Shown: positions 8,830 to 17,176, counted from the stretch's first letter. The stretch: DNA of 36,011 bases from Candidatus Poribacteria bacterium (GCA_026004875.1 BPJZ01000024.1:1-36011); one strand, 5' to 3'. Notes: a model not told the origin generated them from the sequence alone. Translations and numbers: made by a program.

Positions 8830-9468
8830 TCAGGCGGCGCTTTCCATGAGCTTGCGGGCCACCTCGGCGCCGGTAGCGGCGTCCGGGCCGTACCCATCGG
8901 CGCCGATCTCCCGCGCGTAGGCTTCGGTGACCGGCGCGCCACCGACGATCACCTTCACCCGATCCCGCAGGCCGGCGGCCTTGAGGGCTTCGATGGTCTC
9001 CTTCATCGCGGGCATAGTTGTCGTCAGCAGCGCCGAAAGAGCGATGATATCTGCTCCTTCCCGCGCCGCTTCGACAAACCGCTCCGGGGGCACGTCAATC
9101 CCCAGGTCCACCACCTCAAAGCCGGCCCCTTCCAGCATCATGGCGACCAGGTTCTTCCCGATGTCGTGTAGGTCGCCCCGGACCGTTCCGATCGCCACCT
9201 TCCCGATCGGCTGATAGTGCTGTTGAACCAGATGGGGCCGAAGCTTCTCCAGCGCCATCTTCATCGCCCGTGCGGCGATCAGCACCTCCGGAACGTAAAA
9301 CTCGTGGGCCTTGAACCGCTCGCCGACCACCTGCATTCCGGCGATCAGCCCCTTTTGGAGAATCTCTGCAGCGGGAACCCCTTCGGCAAGAGCCGCCTCC
9401 GTCGCGGCAACAGCCTGAGCGGCGCGACCGTGAATGATGTGGTCGGCCAACTGGGCAAGATCGGCCAT
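8830..9468 (-). CDS. Methyl-carrying corrinoid protein (MtaC/MtbC-like)
   Basis: A 212-residue two-domain protein. Residues 1-85 are the helical cap (B12-binding 2 type) with GMQVVGERFKAHEFYVPEV. Residues 88-212 are the Rossmann-like B12 domain with the base-off motif D99-L-H101-D-I-G104, then LSALLTTTMPAM and VIVGGAPVT. H101 would coordinate cobalt from below. It is the methyl carrier on which the donor and acceptor methyltransferases of the operon would act. The ATG at 9468 follows AAGGGGGTGAGAGG. It is the first gene of the operon; I see no cobalamin-riboswitch box in the 255 bp upstream and no convincing minus-strand promoter. Confidence 0.94.
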   Translation of the reverse strand: MADLAQLADHIIHGRAAQAVAATEAALAEGVPAAEILQKGLIAGMQVVGERFKAHEFYVPEVLIAARAMKMALEKLRPHLVQQHYQPIGKVAIGTVRGDLHDIGKNLVAMMLEGAGFEVVDLGIDVPPERFVEAAREGADIIALSALLTTTMPAMKETIEALKAAGLRDRVKVIVGGAPVTEAYAREIGADGYGPDAATGAEVARKLMESAA

Positions 9469-9615
9469 CCTCTCACCCCCTTAAATCAAACAACCATCGA
9501 ACGAACCGAACGCAATTTGGTGCACAGGAATAGCCTTCGGCTCACCGCGCTGCAAGGGGAAGTCAAGCGCTCTTAAAAGACTCCCCAGGACCAAAAAACG
9601 ACCAAACTCCACTGC

Positions 9616-9644
9616 TTGACCCGAAGCGAAAACGGCGGAAGAAT
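9616..9644 (+). promoter_or_regulatory. Candidate sigma70-type promoter for the DUF2802 gene
   Basis: TTGACC at 9616-9621 and AAGAAT at 9639-9644 are separated by 17 bp, about 80 bp before the GTG at 9724. The -35 box is good and the -10 box matches four of six. It lies in the 255-bp divergent gap (9469-9723) between the methyl-transfer operon and the signalling cluster; nothing else clear was found there except a short TCTTAAAAGA inverted repeat near 9571-9580. Confidence 0.35.
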
Positions 9645-9723
9645 AAAGTCGCGCGGGCAAAGCTCTCGTCTTCCGGAATCGGTTTTAAGGGCAGACGATC
9701 CACCAAAAGACGGGAATTCCTCC

Positions 9724-10452
9724 GTGGGGGACACGACGGTTCTTCTCTCACTCCTGATAGGGGGCATCTTCGTTGGGTTTGGCCTGGCCGTCCTGTGGCT
9801 GGGGGTACCCAAGCACAAGCGGCGCTCCCGGTACCGTCGGCTGAACCGGCTGAGCGAGGAGGCCGCTTCGCTCCTGGCCGACTTCTCCCAGCGGCAGCAG
9901 TCCGCGACCGAATCGGCCAAGCGGGACACGCTCGCGCTGATGCGCTCCCTCCGGATTGAAACGGAGCGCGCTCGCGAGGAGCTGAACCGACTTCGCCAGA
10001 CGGTCGAATCGCTCTTAGCCCATCTCCCCGAAGATAGGAGACCAAGTTCCCCTCGCCGCGCCTCAGTGGAGAGCCCTGGAGAGGAAAAAAAGACCTCCGC
10101 CCCGCTGGAGGCCGAGTTTCAACAGACCTGGGACCACATCCAGCGCTGGGCGCAGGAGCTGCCGGAGCGACTCCTTGAGGAAGAGCCGACAGCTCCCACC
10201 AACCGAGCGCTCCGAACCGACAAGGGAAGGAACCCCTCGCCGATAGAAAGGGGTCCACAGGAACAACCCGCCCGTGAACAGCGCTATGACCGAGCCAGAG
10301 AGTTGCTCAAGAAGGGCCTCGACCCCCAACAGGTGGCCCAGGAGACGCAGCTATCGTTGAGCGAAGTTCGACTGTTGATCCGGACAGAACGGCGAACCGA
10401 CCCCCCCGGGAACGAGACCGGTGGTTTCCCGTCGGGCTCGGTTGCGTCGTGA
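9724..10452 (+). CDS. Membrane-anchored coiled-coil DUF2802 protein
   Basis: The predicted 242-residue product starts with one hydrophobic segment (TVLLSLLIGGIFVGFGLAVLWLG split over residues 4-26), followed by a basic stretch. A long charged helical region runs over about residues 35-160 and looks like a coiled coil. The end, RYDRARELLKKGLDPQQVA then LSLSEVRLLIR, matches the DUF2802 helix-turn-helix-like module. That module is often found near motility or signalling genes, but its biochemical role is unknown. I choose GTG 9724 because upstream in-frame TTG 9616 would coincide with the promoter and adds no plausible protein. It precedes the large VWA-FHA gene by 86 bp on the same strand. Confidence 0.72.
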   Translation: MGDTTVLLSLLIGGIFVGFGLAVLWLGVPKHKRRSRYRRLNRLSEEAASLLADFSQRQQSATESAKRDTLALMRSLRIETERAREELNRLRQTVESLLAHLPEDRRPSSPRRASVESPGEEKKTSAPLEAEFQQTWDHIQRWAQELPERLLEEEPTAPTNRALRTDKGRNPSPIERGPQEQPAREQRYDRARELLKKGLDPQQVAQETQLSLSEVRLLIRTERRTDPPGNETGGFPSGSVAS

Positions 10453-10538
10453 GCTTTTCCGTCTTATGCTTAGGTACTGAGGGCGTTGACCTAAAGCGCA
10501 GAGTGATCTAGCAGCGCAGGGAAGGCTGACGAGCGCTC

Positions 10539-13500
10539 GTGTTTCTTCGACGGCGATCCTGGGTTCTTCTTCTGTTTGCTCTCGGCGCGGTACCGGTTGT
10601 TGCCCAACCGGTTGAGGAGGAGTTTGTGTCCGCTCCGCCCCTTCGGCTGGAGCGCGGGGCCGACGTGCTCGTCCTGCTGGACCGGACGCCCTCGATGGAT
10701 CGCTTCGATCCCCAGCGGTACCGGCTGGAAGGCGTCCAGAAGCTCATCCATGGGCTGGACGCCTCCTATCGGGTGGGGGTTGTCGCCTTTGACCAGCGAG
10801 CCGAAGTAGTTATCCCCCTGACGCCGCTCACCGAAGCGGGACGCCGACAGCTTCAAAGCGCCCTGAACATCCCCTCCAGCGCCCAAGAGCCCCCGGAGAC
10901 AAACGTCGTGGCCGGGATCGAACTGGGCCAGCGTTATCTGGTCGCCAATCGGCAGGCCCCCGGCCGGCGCCAGCTCCTTCTATTGATCAGCGATGCTCCG
11001 CTTCCGAAAACGCCATCGGCCCAAGCACTGCCGCCGCTCCTGCGAGACGCCTATCGCGTTTGCGTCCTCAACGACGTAGACCTAGGGGTTCTCGTCCTGG
11101 GACGGGAGGCCGGTCAGCCGGAGGTCCTTTATCAGAAGATCGTGGACGCAACGGTGAAATGGCGGGTCGAGGACGCGGCGGAGATTCCTCGAGTCTTCGC
11201 TGAGCTGCTGCCCCAACTGCTCGGATACGAACCCCGTTTTCGGCGGCTCCGGGTGGATCGTTCGGAGATGTTCTCGGAGACCTTCGCCGTTCCCGAGCGC
11301 ACCGAGCGGCTCTACTTGGACCTGGTCACCGAGCCGGACTCGGAAGGGCTGGTGCCCCTTCAGGCTTCCTGCTACGCCCCCGACGGGACAGCCATTCGGC
11401 CTCGATACCTCGGGCCCGGCGCGATCCTCTACGAGGTGATGCGTCCCACCCCAGGAACCTGGCGGGTCAACGTCGCCACCGCCCGTCCCACTCGGCTGGT
11501 GATCCATCGATACGTTGACCAAGGCGTTCGGCTTGAGCCGTACTTTCCAAGCGCCCTGTTGATCAACCGGAAGGCAGAGCTGTACTTTGGCGTCATCGCT
11601 CCGGACGGTCCGATCGAGCGGGCCACCTTTAGCGCCTACGGACGCACGCTCCGACTGGTGCGGGCCCGGATTCGACTCCAGGAGGAGGGCAGCACTGAGG
11701 AGGCGCTGTTGCCGGCGGAGCTCCAAGACCGGTCGCCGCGGCATCCGGCCTATATGCATTATCTCAGCGGTTGGCGGCCCGAAAGGCCGGGAACCTATCG
11801 GCTAACGGCCGAACTGATCCTCCGCGAAGAGGAGCGGCTTTGGAAGCTCGCTGAAACCCGCCAGGTCGTCGCGGTAGCCGATCCTGCAGCACTGCCAACT
11901 GTCGCGTTGATCTCGCCGGTGGACCGGCAGATCTTGGACTACAGCGACGGCGCACCGCCGCAGATTCAGGTGGTGGCCCAGGTCGTCCGACCCGGCCAAG
12001 GCCCCTCTTCCCCAACGCCGCTTGGACGCTTTCTGCCGGTGACGGTCACCTTTGGAGAGGAACTGATCCGCACCGATCCTTCCGGAGAAGGACTCGCCCT
12101 CCGCGGAAACGTCCGACGGCTCCATGGCGACCCGGCCTTCCTGATGGAGCCGGTACCGATGCAACCGGGGGTCTATCGGTACCCTCCCGCCGGAACGCAG
12201 AGCGACGGCATTCCGCTGGTGGAGCGTGGTTACTACGAAGTGCGCTTGGTGGAGGGGTCCACCTACACCTTAGACCCGTCCCGATCGCGAGCGATCCTCC
12301 GCGTTGGGCGGCCGGGGCTGAGCCCGACGGCTTTAGGCCTGCTAGCCCTTGGCGCCCTCGTCGCTCTGGGGGGCATCGCGACCTACGTCCTCATCGAGAC
12401 CGGATGGATCGGACGCCGACCCACGCCCAGCGAACTGGCAGCCGCCCAACCTGCTGACGACAGCCTTGTCGCGGAAGCCGACGTCCTCGACTTTATTGAC
12501 GTCCTCTCGCCGGAGGTCTACGGCTCCCCGTTGAACATTCCTTCTGAAATCGTCGTTTTCCAGAACGGCATCCTCACCGACCACGTCTACCTGGAGCACG
12601 AAAGCATCTTGGGCGGGAACTACATCGCCACAGTCCGGCGGGGACGCTGTTACTTGAACGATGCGCCGCTCAGCGGGGAGTTCGACCTGCACATGGGGGT
12701 GGGCGACACCTTCCGCGTGGGGCCGCTGGTCGCGGAGGTGACGGGGATCGAGATGCCGGTGCTGGTCCTCCAGTTCATCATTCGGGAATGCCGAAACGCT
12801 CAAATCGTCAACACCGTAACCCGCCGGGGCGTCTTCCGCTGGACGGTAACCGATCCGCTGGAGCAGCGGGTCCCGCCCCAGGTTGGAGAGAAGCGCACCC
12901 TCTCCTTTGAGGACCTGGAGGAAGTGATCCTCTTCCGGGACGAGGGGTTCATCCAGGAGATCCCTCCTGACGTCGCCCTGTATCACGAGAGCATCGGGAC
13001 GCCCCACGCGCGGCTGTTCCATCACGTCTTCTTGGACGGATCGGTGGGATACGGCGTTGAAGCGCTCAACGGGCCGGTCTACGTCAACAACCTACGGGTC
13101 GCCCCCGGCGAGCAGCTCGAAGAGTTCCCCTCCGGCTCCGAGCTTCGGATGGGCGAGCTGCGGTTCCGGATGCGCTGGAACGAGCAGCCCTATCGGCCCG
13201 TTCTGGAGTTCGTTGCCGTACCGGAGCGAAAGCCGCTCCCGCTTCCACCCACCACGACGGACCTGGCGATGGAAGAGGCGGCGGCCGCCGCAGCCCCAGC
13301 AGCCGAAGAAGGGTTGGCCCTGGACGAGCTGTTCCAAGAGGAGGGGCCGGCCCCTGGTTCCGCTGAAGAAGCCGGCGACGAGCTGGGCCTGGAGGCGCTC
13401 TTTACCGAAGAACCCCAAGGAGGGGAGACTCCAGCAGAAGAGACGATCCCCGCAGCACCCACCCAGGAAGACGAGTTCGGACTCGATCAGCTCCTTGCTG

Positions 13501-14306
13501 AAACCGACGAAGAGATGGTCGAAGCCGCCAGCGAAGAGCTCGAACCGACGACGAGCGCGCCGGAACCTGAAGATCTGGACCTCGAAGCGCTTCTCAGCGA
13601 GGCCGGACCGGAGCCGCCGACTGCAGAAGAAGAGACGCCCTCCCCAGAGCCGGAGCCTCAAGAGACAGCGCTCCAGGAGAGCCCGGAAACCCAAGAGGAC
13701 GAGGACGCCCGCTCGATCTTCCGGATTGAGGAGCTCCTGGACGAGGCACCCGCACAGGAGGAAGAAGAAGCCCCGCTGGACTCCTTGGAGGCGCTCCTGG
13801 TAGACGCCGAAGAGGCCGAAGAAGAACCAACAGAAGCGCCCGCGCCCGAGGAGGGAACGGACCCGGCTACGGGGCTTCCCGGCCCGACGGCCGTTGAAGA
13901 GCGACTGGCCGCCGACTGGGAGCTGGCCGCTGAAAACGATCTGCCGTTGTCTCTGGTCATCGTGGACATGGAGGCGATCCTCCAAGACCCAGAAGACCCG
14001 ACAATCCTTCAGGTCGCCCAAGCCCTCCAAGAGGAGCTGGGCGAACTGGCCTTTGTCGGACGAATGGACGTGGGACGCTTCGCGGTCTTGCTGCCCAACG
14101 TTCCCCTGGACGAAGCCACCGAGATCGGCGGCCTCCTGCGAAACCGTCTGGCCGAGCTTCTCCCAGAGCAGAACGAACAGGTCCGGATCGGAGTCTCCGA
14201 ACGGAGCGAAAGCGAAACCGATGACCCGATTCAGTTTGTTCAGTCGCTCCAGACCGCCATGGAGGAGGCCAGCGAGAGCGGACACAACTTTGTGGTCTAC
14301 GGCTAA
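10539..14306 (+). CDS. Large transmembrane VWA / FHA / acidic-repeat / degenerate GGDEF protein
   Basis: This 1255-residue protein has an unusual modular order. A signal sequence (FLRRRSWVLLLFALGAVPVVAQ) is followed by a VWA domain at about 35-225 with a near-complete MIDAS (LLDRTPSM, TNVVAG, LISDA). A beta-rich extracytoplasmic region leads to a TM helix at about 598-620. Inside the cell come an FHA-like fold at about 660-745 and a clearer FHA domain at about 815-900 (HARLFHHVFLDG, GPVYVNNLRVAPGE, GSELRMGELRFR). An acidic linker with six LDxLL-type repeats follows at about 925-1105, then a GGDEF-like domain at about 1106-1255. In the last, TGLPG and FAVLLPNV remain but the GGDEF signature reads RMDVGR, so diguanylate cyclase activity is unlikely. 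The GTG start is supported by the signal peptide. I infer a sensor coupling an outer ligand to phosphopeptide-binding inner domains. Confidence 0.85.
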   Translation: MFLRRRSWVLLLFALGAVPVVAQPVEEEFVSAPPLRLERGADVLVLLDRTPSMDRFDPQRYRLEGVQKLIHGLDASYRVGVVAFDQRAEVVIPLTPLTEAGRRQLQSALNIPSSAQEPPETNVVAGIELGQRYLVANRQAPGRRQLLLLISDAPLPKTPSAQALPPLLRDAYRVCVLNDVDLGVLVLGREAGQPEVLYQKIVDATVKWRVEDAAEIPRVFAELLPQLLGYEPRFRRLRVDRSEMFSETFAVPERTERLYLDLVTEPDSEGLVPLQASCYAPDGTAIRPRYLGPGAILYEVMRPTPGTWRVNVATARPTRLVIHRYVDQGVRLEPYFPSALLINRKAELYFGVIAPDGPIERATFSAYGRTLRLVRARIRLQEEGSTEEALLPAELQDRSPRHPAYMHYLSGWRPERPGTYRLTAELILREEERLWKLAETRQVVAVADPAALPTVALISPVDRQILDYSDGAPPQIQVVAQVVRPGQGPSSPTPLGRFLPVTVTFGEELIRTDPSGEGLALRGNVRRLHGDPAFLMEPVPMQPGVYRYPPAGTQSDGIPLVERGYYEVRLVEGSTYTLDPSRSRAILRVGRPGLSPTALGLLALGALVALGGIATYVLIETGWIGRRPTPSELAAAQPADDSLVAEADVLDFIDVLSPEVYGSPLNIPSEIVVFQNGILTDHVYLEHESILGGNYIATVRRGRCYLNDAPLSGEFDLHMGVGDTFRVGPLVAEVTGIEMPVLVLQFIIRECRNAQIVNTVTRRGVFRWTVTDPLEQRVPPQVGEKRTLSFEDLEEVILFRDEGFIQEIPPDVALYHESIGTPHARLFHHVFLDGSVGYGVEALNGPVYVNNLRVAPGEQLEEFPSGSELRMGELRFRMRWNEQPYRPVLEFVAVPERKPLPLPPTTTDLAMEEAAAAAAPAAEEGLALDELFQEEGPAPGSAEEAGDELGLEALFTEEPQGGETPAEETIPAAPTQEDEFGLDQLLAETDEEMVEAASEELEPTTSAPEPEDLDLEALLSEAGPEPPTAEEETPSPEPEPQETALQESPETQEDEDARSIFRIEELLDEAPAQEEEEAPLDSLEALLVDAEEAEEEPTEAPAPEEGTDPATGLPGPTAVEERLAADWELAAENDLPLSLVIVDMEAILQDPEDPTILQVAQALQEELGELAFVGRMDVGRFAVLLPNVPLDEATEIGGLLRNRLAELLPEQNEQVRIGVSERSESETDDPIQFVQSLQTAMEEASESGHNFVVYG
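13314..13860 (+). repeat. Acidic linker with six imperfect LDxLL-type repeats
   Basis: Within the VWA-FHA protein the cores LALDELFQEE, LGLEALFTEE, FGLDQLLAET, LDLEALLSEA, FRIEELLDEA and LDSLEALLVDA are separated by 15-45 residues of Glu/Pro/Ala-rich sequence. Each core would make a short amphipathic helix in an otherwise disordered chain. The same bias creates long open frames on the other strand, which are not genes. Confidence 0.75.
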
Positions 14307-14332
14307 CCCCCAGGAATTGAGGTGAACTCGCC

Positions 14333-15283
14333 ATGATGCAGGTGCCCTGGTCCGTCGAGAAAGAGAACCTAGCCGGTGCCCTGATCCTCGTTGTAGACGA
14401 CGATCATCACAACCTGTTCATGCTCCAGCGCCGGCTAGAAAGCCATAACTATCGGGTGATCACCGCCTCCTCGGGACGAACTGTCGTGGAGCTGGCCGAG
14501 GAGCACCGGCCCGACCTAATCCTCCTAGACGTCTCGCTGCCGGACATGGACGGCTTTGAAGTCAAAGAGGCGCTGAACCAAAACGAATCCACGATGAACA
14601 TTCCGGTGATCTTTCACTCCAACCGGGTGCAGATCGAGTATAAGATTCGGGCCTTCGAACTGGGCGCCGACGACTTCATCACCAAGCCGTTCCACCCGGA
14701 GGAGCTGTTAGCCCGCGTTGAGGTGGCGCTTCGTCACTACTTCCGGGAGCGCCGGCTGGTCGAAGAGATCCTCCGGTTGGAAGAGCAGATGCGCACCGGC
14801 GGCGTCGAAGCGGCCTCCGAAGAGGAGGCGCTCGACAAGCTGGACCGGGCTATCCAGACGGCAGAAGCCCAAAAGCGTCCCCTCTCGGTCTTAGCCGTCA
14901 AGATCAACGGCTTAGAAGCCCTGAGCAACCAATCGCTCGCGCGGGTCATCCTGATGGAGACCACCGACGTACTCAACGAGATGATCAGCGCTTCGACCGA
15001 TACGATCCTCTCCTACAAAGAGCAAGGACAATATCTCATCTACGCGATCGGGATGCCGATCAAACGGGCCCAGATCCTCGCAGAAGGCCTCAAAAGCTCG
15101 ATCATGGTCCGAGCCTTTACCGATCCGGAGGCCGAACGCACGCTGACGGTCAGCATCGGGATCGCCGGGCGGGAGGCCGGATCGGGAATCGGAAAGGAGG
15201 AGCTCCTCCAAGGCGCTATAGAGGCCATGGAGCAGGCCTCCGCTGCCGGTGGAAACCGAACCGTGGTCAAACGCTTCGAGTGA
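14333..15283 (+). CDS. Response regulator with REC and degenerate GGDEF domain
   Basis: A 316-residue protein. Residues about 16-135 are a receiver domain: LILVVDDDHHN holds the acidic pocket, LILLDVSLPDMDG the phosphoacceptor Asp, and FITKPF the conserved Lys. After a short helix, residues about 165-316 form a GGDEF-like fold (LSVLAVKINGLEALSN, YKEQGQYLIYAIGMP, TLTVSIGIAGREAG, AMEQASAAGGNRTVVK) in which the GGDEF motif is replaced by KEQGQYL. It should be unable to make c-di-GMP and may be a binding or dimerising module. GAGGTGA lies 7 bp before the ATG. It is 26 bp after the VWA-FHA gene, whose C-terminus is a similar degenerate domain. No histidine kinase is nearby. Confidence 0.88.
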   Translation: MMQVPWSVEKENLAGALILVVDDDHHNLFMLQRRLESHNYRVITASSGRTVVELAEEHRPDLILLDVSLPDMDGFEVKEALNQNESTMNIPVIFHSNRVQIEYKIRAFELGADDFITKPFHPEELLARVEVALRHYFRERRLVEEILRLEEQMRTGGVEAASEEEALDKLDRAIQTAEAQKRPLSVLAVKINGLEALSNQSLARVILMETTDVLNEMISASTDTILSYKEQGQYLIYAIGMPIKRAQILAEGLKSSIMVRAFTDPEAERTLTVSIGIAGREAGSGIGKEELLQGAIEAMEQASAAGGNRTVVKRFE

Positions 15284-15297
15284 GCCTCTTAGGAGCG

Positions 15298-16722
15298 ATG
15301 AATCGGGTGGCACAACGTGTTCTGCTGGTAGACGACGATCCCCTTGTCCGGGAGAGCCTGGCGGAGACCCTCCGCCGGCGCGGCTTTCAAGTGACCGAAG
15401 CAGACAACGGGCAGGAGGCCCTTTCTCTCCTCCAAAAAGAGGCGTTCGGGGCGGTCGTGACCGACGTACGGATGCCAAAACTCAACGGAATCGAGTTGTT
15501 GCGTCGGATCAAATCGGAATACCCGCTGACCGAAGTCATTGTCATGACCGCCTTTGGCGAGATCGCCGACGCCAAAGAATGCATGCGGCTGGGCGCCTGG
15601 GACTACCTGGAGAAGCCGGTCAAAGGCCCGGAACTGGTCCATAAGCTCCAAGAAGCGCTGGGCCTCGGGCCCCAGCGGCCCGCCGGCCTGGACGAGATCG
15701 TGACCGGTGACCCGCGAATGCTCCGGCTGCTGGAGATGCTCGACCAGATCGGCCAATCCTCCGCCTCGGTGCTCCTCTCCGGCGAAAGCGGTACCGGTAA
15801 GGAGGTCTTCGCCCGGGCGATCCACAAGCGGAGCCCACGCGCCCAAGGGCCGTTTGTGGCTGTCAATTGCGCCGCGCTGCCCGAAGAACTCCTGGAAAGC
15901 GAGCTGTTCGGCCACGAAAAAGGTGCCTTTACCGGCGCAATCGCCACCCGGAAGGGAAAGTTCGAGCTGGCCCACGGCGGAACGCTGCTCCTAGACGAAA
16001 TCTCCGAAATGCCGATCCCGCTTCAGGCCAAGCTGCTCCGCGCCATCCAGGAGCGGGAGATCGACCGGGTCGGCGGCACTCGACCTATCCGCGTGGACGT
16101 CCGGATCATCGCCACGACCAACCGCGACCTGACAGAGATGATCCGCAAGGGAAGCTTCCGAGAAGACCTCTACTACCGACTTTGCGTGATTCCCCTGACC
16201 CTCCCGCCGCTCCGAGAGCGCCGGGGGGACATTCCCTTGCTAGCCCGTCACTTCCTCCGCGAGTTCGCCGCCCAGAACGGAAAGAAGATCACCGACTTCA
16301 CCGACGCGGCCATGGAGTGGTTAGAAAACCACCCCTGGCCCGGCAACGTCCGCCAGTTGAGAAACACGATCGAACGGGCGGTCGTCTTTGCCCGCGGGCC
16401 CCGAATCGAACTTCGCGATCTCCGACCGGAGATTCTCGACGCGACGCTCCAAGAGACCCCCGAGCCGGAGGCAGAGACGACCGAAAGGAGCGTCCGAGTG
16501 GACGTGCGGGTCGGCATGACCGCCTACGAAGCGGAGCGGCGACTGATCCTCCAAACGCTGGAAGAGTGCGGCGGAAACAAAACCCGCGCCGCAGAAATCC
16601 TCGGGATTACCCCCCGGACCATCCGGAACAAGCTCAAAGAGTACGGGATCACCGAGACGACCGCGCGCACCAAAGGCAAGACCAAGGCGGCCAGCGCCGC
16701 TAAGGAGTCGCCGCGATCGTGA
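15298..16722 (+). CDS. NtrC-family sigma54-dependent response regulator
   Basis: The domain order is REC (VLLVDDDPLVRES, VVTDVRMPKLNG with the phosphoacceptor Asp, YLEKPVKG), AAA+ sigma54-interaction domain (LSGESGTGKEVFARAIH Walker A, HEKGAFTGAIA for the sigma54 contact, GGTLLLDEISEMP Walker B, an R-finger region near PPLRERRGD) and a C-terminal Fis-type helix-turn-helix (LEECGGNKTRAAEILGITPRT). It would activate RNA polymerase with sigma54 at enhancer sites once phosphorylated. ATG 15298 is listed; GTG 15280 overlaps the previous stop, and GTG 15307 sits at a good distance from the AGGAG at 15291-15295, so the exact start is open. The targets are not evident; I saw no clear GG-N10-GC promoter in the window. 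Confidence 0.92.
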   Translation: MNRVAQRVLLVDDDPLVRESLAETLRRRGFQVTEADNGQEALSLLQKEAFGAVVTDVRMPKLNGIELLRRIKSEYPLTEVIVMTAFGEIADAKECMRLGAWDYLEKPVKGPELVHKLQEALGLGPQRPAGLDEIVTGDPRMLRLLEMLDQIGQSSASVLLSGESGTGKEVFARAIHKRSPRAQGPFVAVNCAALPEELLESELFGHEKGAFTGAIATRKGKFELAHGGTLLLDEISEMPIPLQAKLLRAIQEREIDRVGGTRPIRVDVRIIATTNRDLTEMIRKGSFREDLYYRLCVIPLTLPPLRERRGDIPLLARHFLREFAAQNGKKITDFTDAAMEWLENHPWPGNVRQLRNTIERAVVFARGPRIELRDLRPEILDATLQETPEPEAETTERSVRVDVRVGMTAYEAERRLILQTLEECGGNKTRAAEILGITPRTIRNKLKEYGITETTARTKGKTKAASAAKESPRS

Positions 16723-17176
16723 TCGGAATCGTCTTTGTCTCCGTGGCGATATCGTGGGTCGTCTGAACGCCGGACTCGTCGACGCGGATCACCTGGGCGA
16801 TCGCTGTGACCACCAGCTGAATCACCTCCACCTGGACGGAACCGGCCTCCACCCGCTCCGGGGCCTGCCAACGAATCTGAAACGGCCCGGTGACTACGCC
16901 GTTCTCCTCACCGATGAGCTTTCCGTACCCGGTTACGTTTACCCAGCTGAACCGCAGCGATTGGGCGCGAACTGCGTTCACCCGTGCGGAGATGTCCACA
17001 AACTCCCCCGGCTGAACGCGCGAGTCGGAGACGGTCACCGTGACGCTCAGCGAGAGGTTCCCTCCGACCTCCTCCTCGTCAATCTCGGTCGGAGAGCTTC
17101 CACCACAACCAAGAAGCCACCCCGCCAACGCCGACCCCACCACAAGCAGAAAGAACAGGCCCCCGCGCGACTTCAT
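16700..17176 (-). CDS. Small predicted lipoprotein of unknown function
   Basis: The 158-residue product starts MKSRGGLFFLLVV and continues to a lipobox LLGC followed by GG, so it should be lipid-anchored. The mature part has an acidic linker (EIDEEEVGG) and an Ig-like beta pattern (LSLSVTVTVSDSRVQPGEFVDI, FQIRWQAPE). ATG 17176 is preferred over GTG 17188 because GAGGTG at 17186-17191 stands 9 bp before it. The gene lies 97 bp downstream of the oxidase subunit IV gene on the same strand. Its last 23 bp overlap the end of the convergent NtrC-type gene. I do not recognise the family; a role in oxidase assembly is possible but unsupported. Confidence 0.7.
   Translation of the reverse strand: MKSRGGLFFLLVVGSALAGWLLGCGGSSPTEIDEEEVGGNLSLSVTVTVSDSRVQPGEFVDISARVNAVRAQSLRFSWVNVTGYGKLIGEENGVVTGPFQIRWQAPERVEAGSVQVEVIQLVVTAIAQVIRVDESGVQTTHDIATETKTIPITIAATP

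Noticed and set aside
9469..9723. A cobalamin or SAM riboswitch ahead of the corrinoid protein gene.
   Set aside because: No B12-box-like or SAM-type core was found in the 255-bp gap on the minus strand; a covariance-model search would settle it.
10484..10514. A second promoter (TTGACC then TAGCAG) just before the VWA-FHA gene.
   Set aside because: The -10 box matches only three of six; the short distance after the DUF2802 gene suggests read-through from upstream.
13092..14285. A 397-codon open frame on the minus strand opposite the acidic-repeat and GGDEF-like region.
   Set aside because: It mirrors the Glu/Leu-rich codons of the real gene, has no family motif and no ribosome site; the plus-strand frame has clear domains.
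13863..14303. An active diguanylate cyclase at the end of the VWA-FHA protein.
   Set aside because: The catalytic GGDEF motif is RMDVGR and the metal-binding positions are altered.
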